A stretch of 64,000 bases of DNA. Origin: Acanthopleuribacter pedis (GTDB lineage Bacteria; Acidobacteriota; Holophagae; Acanthopleuribacterales; Acanthopleuribacteraceae). The first letter of the stretch is position 1. Every line of letters starts with the position of its first letter. Below the pieces are notes generated by a model. The model saw only the letters and a list, made by a program, of their open reading frames with translations. It had not been told where the DNA came from and did not search any database. Location: the NCBI RefSeq assembly GCF_017377855.1, contig NZ_JAFREP010000004.1, positions 1 to 64,000 on the forward strand, in the 5' to 3' direction. Made by a program: the position numbers and the translations under genes. Shown one piece after another: positions 45,165 to 54,320 of this stretch.

Positions 45165-47492
45165 GTGGACAACGGTTATGATATTGATCGAGAAATGATG
45201 ATCGATTTCATCGATGAATCGATGGAATCACTCGCGGTCATCCCAGGGTACTTTGTCAATCTGGAAAGTAACCCCAACGATTTAGGCATCCTTGAATCGG
45301 TGTTTCGCCCGATTCATTCACTGAAAGGCAACGCCGCCTATTTCGGCCTGCTCAAGCTCAAGGCACTGGCACACGAGCTTGAATCCCTGCTTGATCTGCT
45401 GCGCAAGGGCCGACTCACCGTTACCAAAGCCATCATCGACGCCTTGCTCGCCGGTGTCGACGAGATCATCGAAATTCTCGACCGAACCCGCATTGAGGGC
45501 AACGAAAGCCTCAATGAGGCGAGTTACCGAAAGGCATTGGACCGCGTTCTCAAAATTTTGGAAACCACCAGCAGCGCGGCAGCCATTACCACCAATACCC
45601 AAGACCTGTGGCAAACCGGCTTCGCCATTCTCGAAAAAGTTACCAACGCCCCGATTTTGACGGGCAGCGATGAACGCGAACGCCTCCTGGAACTCAGCCA
45701 AATTCTCAGCGCCCTTTCGAAAAAGCAACCGGAGGGCGCGGCCGCCGCCACACCCTCGCCAAAAGAACAAGATATCAATGCCGATCACCCCATCGAAGGT
45801 TTGCGTGCATTGGCCGGGAATTTGGGCGAAAAACTCGCGGAGAATGAACGCGCGGGCCGAATCCGCACGCACCTCGCGGCACTCAGCCAAGCGGCGCTTT
45901 CCGATGAAACCCGGCAACTGGTGAACCAGGCAAGCGAAGAATTCGATTTGTTTTTCAACACCATCGGTTTTGATCCCATGCTGACCCAATCCCTGCTGGA
46001 AGCCGCCGACCAGTTGGCCGAACAACAGAGTTGGCATAAACCCTCTGAAACGCCGGCGACCGAAACAACTCCCGCACCCGCCGAGGCGGCACCACCCGGT
46101 GTTCAGGAACCACCGCTTGCAGCGCCCGCGCGGGAAGCAAAACCGGAAGTGGCGATAACCCAGCCGCCACCCGCCGAGGCGGCGACGATACCCGAACCGA
46201 CACCACCCGTCGAGGTAGAAGCCGCCGCCGAAAAAACGAACGCGGAGGCCGAACGCCGCGAGAGCAAAGAAGCCGCGCGCTCCATGCGGGTTTCGGAGGA
46301 AGCCATCGACGCCTTCCTCGAATTTGTCGGCGAACTGATTGCGGTCGACGAAATGTTCCGCTACATCCACGCGGAGCTGGTCAACAGCAACGCGGGCATT
46401 CAAATTACTTCATCACTGCTGCGCGTCATCAATACCTTCACCAAATTGTCCGACGACTTGCAACGCAGCATTATGGAGATCCGCAAAGTCTCTGCCAAAG
46501 GCATGCTACAAAAAACGCAACGCATTGTGCGCGACGTCGCCTCGGTTCAGGACAAACAAATCAACGCGGTTGTTTCGGGTTTAAACACCCGTATCGACCG
46601 CAGCCTCATCGAAACCTTGGAAGCACCGCTCGTGCACATGGTCCGCAACGCGGCAGACCACGGCATCGAACCACCCGAAATCCGCAGAAGCAACGGCAAA
46701 CCGGAAAGTGGCGAAATTGAGGTCGCCATGCATGAAGAAAACGACATGGTTGTGCTTTCCGTACGTGACGACGGCAAAGGTTTGGATCTGGAAGCGATCC
46801 GCCAAAAGGCCGTCAACAACGGCATCATCGGCGAGGACGACCAAGTCACCAATGAATTACTCGTGAACTTCATTTTCTCATCCGGTTTCTCCACGGCGAA
46901 ACAGGTCACCGAAATTTCGGGTCGTGGTGTCGGCATGGACGCGGTTAAAAAAGGGGTAGAGCAAGCCGGCGGCACCATCGAGGTGGACACCGAACCCGGC
47001 AAAGGGTCACGCTTCACCATCAAACTCCCTTCCTCCGTGGGCACCCAAATCCTCGAAAGTTTCGTCGTAAAAGTCGGCGGCGAGCGGTTCATCGTCCCGA
47101 TGGAACGCATTTCAGGATCCTTCCGACCCGACACGGCCTGTTTGAGTCGCCTACCCAACGGCAACGTATGCGTCAAACGCAAGGAAGACATCCTGCCGAT
47201 TCTCAGCTTGAGCGGTTTGTACCGCGGCGATTTCCAAAGCCTGGCCAACGGCATCCTGGTCACGATTGAAAGCCGCATCAGCCCTTTCGCCCTGCTGGTC
47301 GATACCATCATCGGTTTGCAAAAGGTGGTGTTGCGCGCCATCCCCTGGATTTTCACCAAAAAGTTTGTCGGCGCGGCGGTGATGGGCGACGGACGCGTCT
47401 CGATGATCGTCGACCTCAACGCCCTGGAAGACTACCTCATCGACCAGGAACTCAGCGAATTGCAGGGAAGCAAAACCGGCAACGCGGGCTGA
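45165..47492 (+). CDS. CheA-like histidine kinase
   Basis: 775 residues. GTG start. Hpt domain with H51 in PIHSLKGNAAYFG. A long Ala/Pro/Glu-rich linker spans about 290-360. The P3 dimerization and ATPase domains (EAPLVHMVRNAADHGIEPPEIRR, DDGKGLDLEAIRQKA, SGRGVGMDAVKKGVEQAGGTI) run to about 630, and a C-terminal CheW-like SH3 pair (about 635-765) ends the protein. No methyl-accepting receptor, CheW or CheB gene is adjacent, so it may serve a non-motility pathway. Confidence 0.93.
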   Translation: MDNGYDIDREMMIDFIDESMESLAVIPGYFVNLESNPNDLGILESVFRPIHSLKGNAAYFGLLKLKALAHELESLLDLLRKGRLTVTKAIIDALLAGVDEIIEILDRTRIEGNESLNEASYRKALDRVLKILETTSSAAAITTNTQDLWQTGFAILEKVTNAPILTGSDERERLLELSQILSALSKKQPEGAAAATPSPKEQDINADHPIEGLRALAGNLGEKLAENERAGRIRTHLAALSQAALSDETRQLVNQASEEFDLFFNTIGFDPMLTQSLLEAADQLAEQQSWHKPSETPATETTPAPAEAAPPGVQEPPLAAPAREAKPEVAITQPPPAEAATIPEPTPPVEVEAAAEKTNAEAERRESKEAARSMRVSEEAIDAFLEFVGELIAVDEMFRYIHAELVNSNAGIQITSSLLRVINTFTKLSDDLQRSIMEIRKVSAKGMLQKTQRIVRDVASVQDKQINAVVSGLNTRIDRSLIETLEAPLVHMVRNAADHGIEPPEIRRSNGKPESGEIEVAMHEENDMVVLSVRDDGKGLDLEAIRQKAVNNGIIGEDDQVTNELLVNFIFSSGFSTAKQVTEISGRGVGMDAVKKGVEQAGGTIEVDTEPGKGSRFTIKLPSSVGTQILESFVVKVGGERFIVPMERISGSFRPDTACLSRLPNGNVCVKRKEDILPILSLSGLYRGDFQSLANGILVTIESRISPFALLVDTIIGLQKVVLRAIPWIFTKKFVGAAVMGDGRVSMIVDLNALEDYLIDQELSELQGSKTGNAG

Positions 47493-47634
47493 CCCACGGG
47501 AAACCTGATCAATCCCATCAAGGTATCTCCCACCTATTTCTTGAATGCGGGCTAGGAGATCACCCTATCCGCGATGGCTCTTTCACCAAAAGGCAAGGTG
47601 ACGACCACCCAAGCAGGAGGGCCGCAAGCGCGGA

Positions 47635-48717
47635 TTAAGGCAGCAGGGCCTTGGCCGTCGGGGATTTGCCGTTCATGAGTTCCACCAGGTGGTGGTGGCG
47701 GAAATTGTGGGCCATATCGACCGCTGAAAAACCCATGTCGCCCTTGCGGAAAGGATCCGCGCCCGCGCGAAGGAACAAGGCCAACATTTCCTCGTCGTTG
47801 TTGGCAACGGCGTGGTGAATGGCCAGGAAGCCGAATCGGTCACCCTGCTCAAAATCGGCGCCGTGGGCCAACATTTGCGACACGATCCGGTGGTGGCCCT
47901 GGTTGGCGGCCAGCACCAACAACGGCATGTCCTCGCCCGGCACCAAACCGTTGACGTCGGCCCCGCCCTCGAGCGCCATCACGGTCAGTTCCAAATCGCC
48001 GTGGTTGATGGCCCACGCCAATTGCGGCGTGCTTTCCATGTTCAAGTATTGGTTCACCTCTTGGCTTGAATAGCGGCTTTGGTAACCCTCGTTGCCGTCA
48101 AAAACCATCGACAAGAGGAAAAAGGTGGCGCAAGCGGTCGCCGCAATGGTGGCCATGGTGACCCATTTATTGGGCCAGACGGGCGCGCCGATGTGAAGCG
48201 CTTTGAAATCAACAGTTTGCAAGTACCAGAAACGCAGTGATTCGGAACAGGTCGCTTCCATCGGTAAACGGCCACGCAAAGTGAAGGTGCGATCAAAGGC
48301 GGAAACCATGGTCGCGGGTGCTTGGTGACGGTACATTAAGGTCGCCAGCCAGGCAATCAGACGGATACGGCCCGCCTCGCTAACCACCGGGTTTTTGGCC
48401 GCTTGTTGAAACAGCGCCGCGCTGGAATCCTGCTCCGCGGGTCGGTTGAGCAGGAGATCGGCCACATCGTCGTAAACGCGAAACAAGGCGCGTTGTTCCG
48501 CATCATCGGGATCTCGGATCAGATAAGGTTCTTCCAGCTCGGGTGCTTGATCCGCGGCGTAGAGCAGGGCGTATTCGCGCGCATCCTGAAGCCGGCGAAA
48601 CTCTTGGCCGGTCTCGGGATGATCCAAGCGACTGATTTGTTCCAAAAAAGCGGCATTGATAAACGCGCAGTCACGCGTGGGTTGCAAACCCAAAAGTTGC
48701 CAATAGCGATTGTTCAC
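47635..48717 (-). CDS. J-like domain, membrane helix and ankyrin repeats protein
   Basis: 360 residues with GTG start at 48717 (GAGGA upstream). N-terminal 50 residues look like a J-domain (YWQLLGLQP ... AAFLEQISRLDHPETGQEFRRLQDAREYALLYA) but the loop motif is HPE instead of HPD and the sequence after it is shortened. One membrane helix (VTMATIAATACATFFLLSMVF) follows near residue 195. The C-terminal half has about four ankyrin repeats (GDLELTVMALEGGADVNGL, GHHRIVSQMLAHGADFEQGD, EEMLALFLRAGADPF). Probably a membrane-bound scaffold with the ankyrins facing outside the cytoplasm. Confidence 0.75.
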   Translation of the reverse strand: MNNRYWQLLGLQPTRDCAFINAAFLEQISRLDHPETGQEFRRLQDAREYALLYAADQAPELEEPYLIRDPDDAEQRALFRVYDDVADLLLNRPAEQDSSAALFQQAAKNPVVSEAGRIRLIAWLATLMYRHQAPATMVSAFDRTFTLRGRLPMEATCSESLRFWYLQTVDFKALHIGAPVWPNKWVTMATIAATACATFFLLSMVFDGNEGYQSRYSSQEVNQYLNMESTPQLAWAINHGDLELTVMALEGGADVNGLVPGEDMPLLVLAANQGHHRIVSQMLAHGADFEQGDRFGFLAIHHAVANNDEEMLALFLRAGADPFRKGDMGFSAVDMAHNFRHHHLVELMNGKSPTAKALLP

Positions 48718-48838
48718 GAAAAATCCTCGGCGGTGAAACAACCAGGAGGAACCGATTGCTACAAAAAGAATACGTGTCGCGCACAGAAGTTCCATTATCT
48801 TCGGAAATGGGCCGGCTGACAATGAGAATGCGGACGAA

Positions 48839-49011
48839 CCCAAGAAGCGCTGACGCGGGGATTTTAGCTAAACCTCTGGGCTGCAACGGCCTATAATAAT
48901 ACTCACCGCACTCCGTGGGTGCGCGTCGTGCGCGACCCCGGCCCGCTTTCTCCAAGCCATTTCGCTCCAGATCTTTAGCCAAAATCCCTGGCACTTATCG
49001 CGCCTCTTAGG
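48839..49011. repeat. MITE-like element with TTAGG-type ends, copy A
   Basis: Aligns over its length with 53347-53507. The right end TTATCGCGCCTCTTAGG and the inner block CTTTAGCCAAAATCCCTGGC are well preserved; the left end is diverged. It ends 1 base from the stop codon of the membrane protein gene at 49013, whose 3' end it directly abuts. Confidence 0.88.
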
Positions 49012-49012
49012 T

Positions 49013-49996
49013 TTAAGAAACCCCCGGCTCCGTGGTTTCGGTGTATTGTTCCAAGCCGTCAAAGGCGCCGGCCCCGGTATCGGCGGCGGCGGTTTGCGCA
49101 ACCCGTTCCCGAGGGTCAAACCAGAAACGCATAAAACTGAGTCGCAATAAGGCAAACATCATGCGACCCAGCACCAAAACCTGCACCCACCACAGCGGGA
49201 GCAGATGTTCGCTGGTTTCGATCTGCTGGTACACGGCCAGTGCCGCGGGGACCGCCAGCAATATCAACCAGACCAAGCCGGGTTTCAACGGATTCGAGAG
49301 CAGGTTCACCAGGGCAACCACCACGGCTACCAAAGGTTTCACCAGCCACCACAGGGGCGCAACCAGGCCGGGAATGTCTTGTTCGATTGGGTAACGACGA
49401 AACAGGTGAACCCGGCTCGCATCAAACCAAAACAGCAACAGCACGGCTGACAGGCCAAAGGTCGGCAAGGCGAGGCGTGTGGCCAGGCTACCCGCCTCCG
49501 CCATCGTGCCCAAACCCGAGGGATGGGCAAGCGAGGGAAACACACTTTGGCCCAAACCGATGAATATCCCATAACCGGCGGCCCCGAACAAAGCGACCAA
49601 CACGGCCAACGCGGGGAACCGTTTGAAGCCGGCCACCAGGTTCACGGCAAAGGTTTCGCGAGAGGGACCGCACAGGCTAGAGAGCAAAGCGGCGGTGAGC
49701 ACCAGATTCCCCAGGGCAAACAGCACCAGCCAGGGAGCCGTCGCCGCTTGAAGGAGGGCTTCACTCAAATCGTGACGGGACATCCATTCGATCCAAAAAC
49801 CCCTTTGGAAGCGACCGTCGACCATGGCCCAGTCGTCAGGGGCGGACGCCAATTGGCGGCGAAGGAATTGAGCCAAGGGGATCCCCATCGCGGCGACCAC
49901 CAGCACATTGAGCAACCATTTGAGCAGCAACCACGGCGCCAGCACGGGCAGGCTTTGCAGCATGGACGCGAGGGAAGTGGATAACGTGCGCTTCAT
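49013..49996 (-). CDS. Multi-spanning membrane protein
   Basis: 327 residues with about six membrane helices (LLLKWLLNVLVVAAMGIPLA, LVLFALGNLVLTAALLSSL, LAVLVALFGAAGYGIFIGLG, LAPLWWLVKPLVAVVVALVNL, LVWLILLAVPAALAVY). The family is not recognised. ATG at 49996 overlaps the stop of the M1-peptidase gene (ATGA) and has GGAG upstream, so the two are co-translated. It may assist the lipoprotein peptidase at the membrane, but that is inference only. Confidence 0.72.
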   Translation of the reverse strand: MKRTLSTSLASMLQSLPVLAPWLLLKWLLNVLVVAAMGIPLAQFLRRQLASAPDDWAMVDGRFQRGFWIEWMSRHDLSEALLQAATAPWLVLFALGNLVLTAALLSSLCGPSRETFAVNLVAGFKRFPALAVLVALFGAAGYGIFIGLGQSVFPSLAHPSGLGTMAEAGSLATRLALPTFGLSAVLLLFWFDASRVHLFRRYPIEQDIPGLVAPLWWLVKPLVAVVVALVNLLSNPLKPGLVWLILLAVPAALAVYQQIETSEHLLPLWWVQVLVLGRMMFALLRLSFMRFWFDPRERVAQTAAADTGAGAFDGLEQYTETTEPGVS

Positions 49997-52104
49997 AAAA
50001 CCGCTCCTGCCAGCAACTGGAGCCAATGCTGCAGCGCGTTGGTTGTTTTTTGGGCGACGGCGTCGGCGCCACGGTGATCCGCGCGCGCACGCCAAACATG
50101 GTTGCCGCGGTAACGATCCAGTAACAGCCGACCCTCGGGATCAAGAACCACTTGGACTAAAGGCGAAGCAGCGTAACCTTCCAACAGGCCACGTGCTTCT
50201 TCGCCTTGCCAGCTTTCCGTTTTGACCGATCCGTCTTCAAAATGGAGCGTGATCGTCAGCGGCAGGCGCAGGTTTCCGTGGTTGACCAGTGTGACGCGGT
50301 AGTACTCGGTGTGCCCTCCGTCGGCGGGCGGTTCGGGCACATGGCGCGTGCGTACCTCTTCGACAGCGTAATCGAGAAATCCTTCACCGTGGAGCCAGTC
50401 TTCAAAAAATACGCGCAAATCGCACGCGCAAAAAGCTTGAGCGAAACGCACAAAATCATCCGTATCGGGATGGCGAAAACGGTATTCGGTGAACCAAGCG
50501 CGCATCAGCCCGGCCATGGTTTCCTCGCCGAGCAGGCGCTCCAGTTGGAACAGCATCAACGCGGTTCGGTCGTAAACGGAGAGTTCGTAATCGGAGGAAC
50601 TGAAAAATTCCGGGCCGGCCTGATCCACCCGCGCGCCACGCCGAAGCACCAGCGCGTGGCGGCGTTGCGCCTCCATTGGATGGAAGGGCGCAAAGCCCAG
50701 CCACCACCAGGTCGGCACGTGGTATAGGAATAAGGGTCGATAGGGTGTATAGCTTGGGCCGTATTGATCGTAAACCAACTTGGCGGTCAGGTAACTGGTA
50801 AAACCCTCGTCCAACCAAGCGCTTGTAAATTCGTTGGTCGCGACCAAACCCTGGAAATACTGGTGAATGTATTCGTGAAAAATGAGGTCTTCCAGTTCGT
50901 AGTCCTCGGCGGGCGCGGACCAATGGGTGTTCAATGACACCAACATCGGATACTCCATGCAGCAGGCGCCAAATGCCGCGTAAACCGGGTCGACCATGGT
51001 AATGACCGGGTAGGGGTAGGGCCCCAACCGCATGCCGGTCTGGCGGATCGCGTGTCGCATGGCCTCGAAGTGGCGCTCAATTTGGTGTTCGTGTTGGGGT
51101 TGAATCAGCAACACCATCTCCACCGGGGGCAATTCGCTCTGTTCCTCGTCTAGGCCGAAGCGCGCTTGATCGGCCAAGCGTTCTGCTTGGGTCATCTCAA
51201 ACGTGCGGGTCGCACGGAGGAAATGGGGCGAGGCCGACCAGGCAAAATCGTGGACCATTTCCGCGCGGAACGTCAGTTGTTTGCGGGTCCCGTCTCCTTC
51301 CCGCCGTTCATCGACCAGGACACCCGTCGCGCCCACTTCAAAATCGGCGGGCACATCAAGTGAAACCTGGTAGTGGCCGAAGTCGGCATAAAACTCGGTG
51401 AGCGCATGGTAGGGCGGACACACCCAACCGGGTTCGCCACCATCCCGTTGTTGCGACGATTCCCATACCCCGATTTTGGGAAACCACTGGGCCACAAAAA
51501 AGAAATCGTCCACCGCCAGGGAACGCAAGCCGTCTTCCGGCAGTTGGGCGGTAAAATCGCAGCGAACCGTTACCGATTCACCGGGAAACAACGGTTGGGC
51601 CAGCGGGAACACCGCCACCGTTTGGTCCGGCTCATGCGGATAGTGCACTTGATCCAGAACCGGCGTGCCGTCGATGGTGAACCGCTCCAAGGTCATCGAA
51701 CCCCCGGTATGCGGCGCCGCGTTGGATTGCGTGCGTAGGGACTTGGCCATCACCGATTGGTCGTCGCGAAAGGCGTTCAGGTATAAGTGGAAGGGGAGAC
51801 GGTCCAAAATATCGCCGCTCTGGTTTTGGTAGACCAGCGTTTGGGTGCCGATTAAGCGCCGACCCTCGGCATCCAGGGAAACCTCTATTTGGTAATCGGT
51901 GGGTGGCTGATCAGCCATTTTTTCGGGAAGCAGGGTCGCCATGAGGTTGCGCTGCCGCATCAGCGCGGCTTCACCGGTTTGGGTGGGGGTGGGGGCGGCG
52001 ATTTCCGACGCCGTCTCGGGCGTCCCACAAGCGACCAGCAGCGCGATCAACATGGCCGACGGCAACAGGCCCCGTCGAGATAGGCGCGAAAAAAGATGAA
52101 TCAT
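49993..52104 (-). CDS. M1-family metallopeptidase lipoprotein
   Basis: 703 residues. Lipobox LIALLVACG. The zinc site is HEYIHQYF with the distal Glu in WLDEGFTSYL, spaced as in M1 peptidases. Instead of GAMEN the active-site segment reads ACCMEYPM, as in the M1-like group lacking a canonical aminopeptidase N-terminus anchor. N-terminal beta-domain includes YQIEVSLDAEGRRLIGTQTLVYQNQS. It would cleave peptides or process exported proteins outside the cytoplasm. ATG at 52104 has GGAG upstream. Confidence 0.9.
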   Translation of the reverse strand: MIHLFSRLSRRGLLPSAMLIALLVACGTPETASEIAAPTPTQTGEAALMRQRNLMATLLPEKMADQPPTDYQIEVSLDAEGRRLIGTQTLVYQNQSGDILDRLPFHLYLNAFRDDQSVMAKSLRTQSNAAPHTGGSMTLERFTIDGTPVLDQVHYPHEPDQTVAVFPLAQPLFPGESVTVRCDFTAQLPEDGLRSLAVDDFFFVAQWFPKIGVWESSQQRDGGEPGWVCPPYHALTEFYADFGHYQVSLDVPADFEVGATGVLVDERREGDGTRKQLTFRAEMVHDFAWSASPHFLRATRTFEMTQAERLADQARFGLDEEQSELPPVEMVLLIQPQHEHQIERHFEAMRHAIRQTGMRLGPYPYPVITMVDPVYAAFGACCMEYPMLVSLNTHWSAPAEDYELEDLIFHEYIHQYFQGLVATNEFTSAWLDEGFTSYLTAKLVYDQYGPSYTPYRPLFLYHVPTWWWLGFAPFHPMEAQRRHALVLRRGARVDQAGPEFFSSSDYELSVYDRTALMLFQLERLLGEETMAGLMRAWFTEYRFRHPDTDDFVRFAQAFCACDLRVFFEDWLHGEGFLDYAVEEVRTRHVPEPPADGGHTEYYRVTLVNHGNLRLPLTITLHFEDGSVKTESWQGEEARGLLEGYAASPLVQVVLDPEGRLLLDRYRGNHVWRARADHRGADAVAQKTTNALQHWLQLLAGAVL

Positions 52105-52433
52105 ACATGCTCCACATGGTTGATGCCGAGGCCGGGAAAGAGGAACCCATGCCACGCTACCACATCCCTGACCGCCGCGGCCCGCGGGCTGGGTCACAGG
52201 GCGTAGGTTTGGAACCCGGTCTCCAAAGAATCGCGAGCCGGGCGCGGCGCTTTGAATCACGCCACAGGTCGTGCAAGCTGTGGTACAAAGGGCATGGCCT
52301 GGTTATTAAACCACTATCCAGCACGGCTCTGGAACATTCGTCGCCGCTCTGCCCATGGAAAGATGGTTCCCGGCCCAGACGAACCCACGCCCGCCCAACC
52401 CCAAAACCGCACTTTACCAGCCAAGGAACCTAA
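52105..52433. other. Divergent intergenic region
   Basis: 329 bases between the M1 peptidase (minus) and the hydrolase (plus). No gene or repeat recognised. Confidence 0.35.
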
Positions 52434-53273
52434 ATGGCATCCGACGCACCGCCCCTTCGGCAACCCGACAACGAATCCCTGCCCGGTCTCCAAGCCCATT
52501 CCGGCCTCAAACCCGAATGTGTGCCTTTTAGTTTGGTCGCAAACCGCGACCAGTGCGTGGTATTCATCCACGGCTTCACCGGCAGCCCCGCCGATTTCCG
52601 CGATTTCGCAAAGCGCTACCAAGCCGCCGGCTACGACGTCTTCGTCCCCCTGGTCCCCGGCCACGGCAGCCACGTGAGCATGTTACAAGATCTCACCTGG
52701 CGCGAGCTGTTTGTCCCCTTTGTACCACTGCTCAAACGCCTGCGCCGCCGCTACAAACGCGTCCACGTCACCGGGTTAAGCTACGGCGGTGTCATCGCCT
52801 CCACCCTCGTACTCACCTGTCCCCAGGCCGACACCCTTTCCCTGTTCGCACCTGCCTTTTTCCTCACCGTCTCCAGCGAGAAGAAAGCCGGGCTCGTCAA
52901 AAAATTTGGCCTGCACAACCTGATCGGGCGCATCACCAAAGCCGACTTACGCGGCGACGACGGCGAACGCCTGTCCGCCAACCACGAATACACCTCCGTC
53001 CCGCTTCGCCCCGCCGTCGCGCTTCACGACCAATCGGAACGCATTCGGCCCCGGCTCAAAGAAATCAAGGTCCCGGTGTTCTACGCGCACGGCGACGCCG
53101 ACGGCACCACCCCGTTTATCAGCAACCGCGACTTAATGACCCGTCTCATTCCCCGCGCCCACTTCGTCCACGTCAAAGGCGGGCTCCACGTCCTACCCAC
53201 GGACCCCAACGCCGCCTTCCTCGCCGAACGCCATCTGGCCTGGCTCGAACAAACCACGGCCAACCTGCCCTAA
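52434..53273 (+). CDS. Alpha/beta hydrolase, esterase/lipase type
   Basis: 279 residues. The oxyanion segment FIHGFTGSPADF, nucleophile elbow GLSYGG (Ser), the acid in YAHGDADG and the His in VKGGLHVLPTD form a complete triad. The closest pattern is the carboxylesterase/monoacylglycerol lipase group (HGxTGSP). No signal peptide. Its 3' end is followed by the MITE-like element. Confidence 0.88.
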   Translation: MASDAPPLRQPDNESLPGLQAHSGLKPECVPFSLVANRDQCVVFIHGFTGSPADFRDFAKRYQAAGYDVFVPLVPGHGSHVSMLQDLTWRELFVPFVPLLKRLRRRYKRVHVTGLSYGGVIASTLVLTCPQADTLSLFAPAFFLTVSSEKKAGLVKKFGLHNLIGRITKADLRGDDGERLSANHEYTSVPLRPAVALHDQSERIRPRLKEIKVPVFYAHGDADGTTPFISNRDLMTRLIPRAHFVHVKGGLHVLPTDPNAAFLAERHLAWLEQTTANLP

Positions 53274-53346
53274 CCCGACACAACCGACCATCCTCACGAG
53301 GTCCCAACCCTTGCCTATGCCACCCATCGATCCCACCGCTATTCAA

Positions 53347-53507
53347 CCTAAGAAGCGCGATAACTCGCGGCGATTTTGGCTAAACCTCTGGGCTGCAACG
53401 GTCTGTGAAAATGCTCACCGCACCCAATGGGTGCGCTTCCGCTTTTCCCAAACCATTTCGCTCCAGATCTTTAGCCAAAATCCCTCGCGCTTATCGCGCT
53501 TCTTAGG
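53347..53507. repeat. MITE-like element with perfect 17-bp ITRs, copy B
   Basis: CCTAAGAAGCGCGATAA (53347-53363) is perfectly inverted at 53491-53507. Inner arms GATTTTGGCTAAA and TTTAGCCAAAATC are also inverted. Total 161 bp without a coding region. Fragments: copy A at 48839 and half copy at 31696. No target site duplication is evident by eye. Confidence 0.93.
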
Positions 53508-53552
53508 TTCAAGGGCCGACCCCGTTTCGGTTGACCCAAGCGAGGTCCCGGC

Positions 53553-54320
53553 TTGATTAAAGTCAACAACCTGGGCATGCACTTTGGCCGGGGCCGCGGG
53601 CATACCCAGGTTCTCAAGGACATCAATTTCCACCTCGCGCCCGGCGAGTTCGTGACCATCATCGGCCGCTCCGGCTCTGGGAAATCGACCTTCCTCGATA
53701 TTTTGATGGGCTTGGTCCAGCCCAGTGAGGGCACGGTCGAACGCACCAACCGCGCCTCCATGTCTTACGTCTTCCAAAAACCCGCTTTACTTCCCTGGCG
53801 TAACGTACTGAGAAACGTATATTTACCGTTGCAGGTTCGCGGTGTGCGGCGCGCGGATCGGCTGAAAGCCGGCATGGATGCGTTGCGCAAAGTCGGTCTT
53901 AGCTACGCCGCCCACCTCTTCCCATTCCAACTCAGCGGCGGCATGGCACAACGCGTCGCCATCGCCCGTGCCCTCGCCGAGGACCCCGACATCCTCCTCA
54001 TGGACGAACCCTTCTCCGCGCTCGATCCCATCCTGCGCGAGAACATGAACTTCAACCTACTCAGCCTGTGGCAACGCACCCAAAAAACCATCCTCTTTGT
54101 CACCCACTCCATCGAAGAGGCACTGATCCTCTCCGACCGCATAGTCATCCTCGAAGGCGGTCGCTTCGTGCAAAGCTTCGAAGTCGACATCGAGCGCCCT
54201 CGCACCTACGAAAGCTTTCAAGACCCGCGCTTCAGTGAACTCTACCGACAAATCCGAAATGCCCTTCCCCACCAGCCAAACCTGCCCCGCCTCGCCCCGG
54301 AAGAAGAGGAAGACCCATGA
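53553..54320 (+). CDS. ABC transporter ATP-binding protein (TauB/SsuB/ThiZ type)
   Basis: 255 residues. Walker A IGRSGSGKST, Q-loop FQKPALLPW, signature LSGGMAQRVAIARAL, Walker B ILLMDEPFSALD, switch His FVTHSIEEA. The TTG start has GAGG upstream. The typical importer of this class takes up nitrate, taurine, sulfonates or thiamine precursors. It forms an operon with the permease and binding protein. Confidence 0.94.
   Translation: MIKVNNLGMHFGRGRGHTQVLKDINFHLAPGEFVTIIGRSGSGKSTFLDILMGLVQPSEGTVERTNRASMSYVFQKPALLPWRNVLRNVYLPLQVRGVRRADRLKAGMDALRKVGLSYAAHLFPFQLSGGMAQRVAIARALAEDPDILLMDEPFSALDPILRENMNFNLLSLWQRTQKTILFVTHSIEEALILSDRIVILEGGRFVQSFEVDIERPRTYESFQDPRFSELYRQIRNALPHQPNLPRLAPEEEEDP

Noticed and set aside
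45318..46403. A 361-codon minus-strand frame opposite the CheA-like gene
   Set aside because: Shadow of a GC-rich gene; Phe/Gly-rich composition and no SD.
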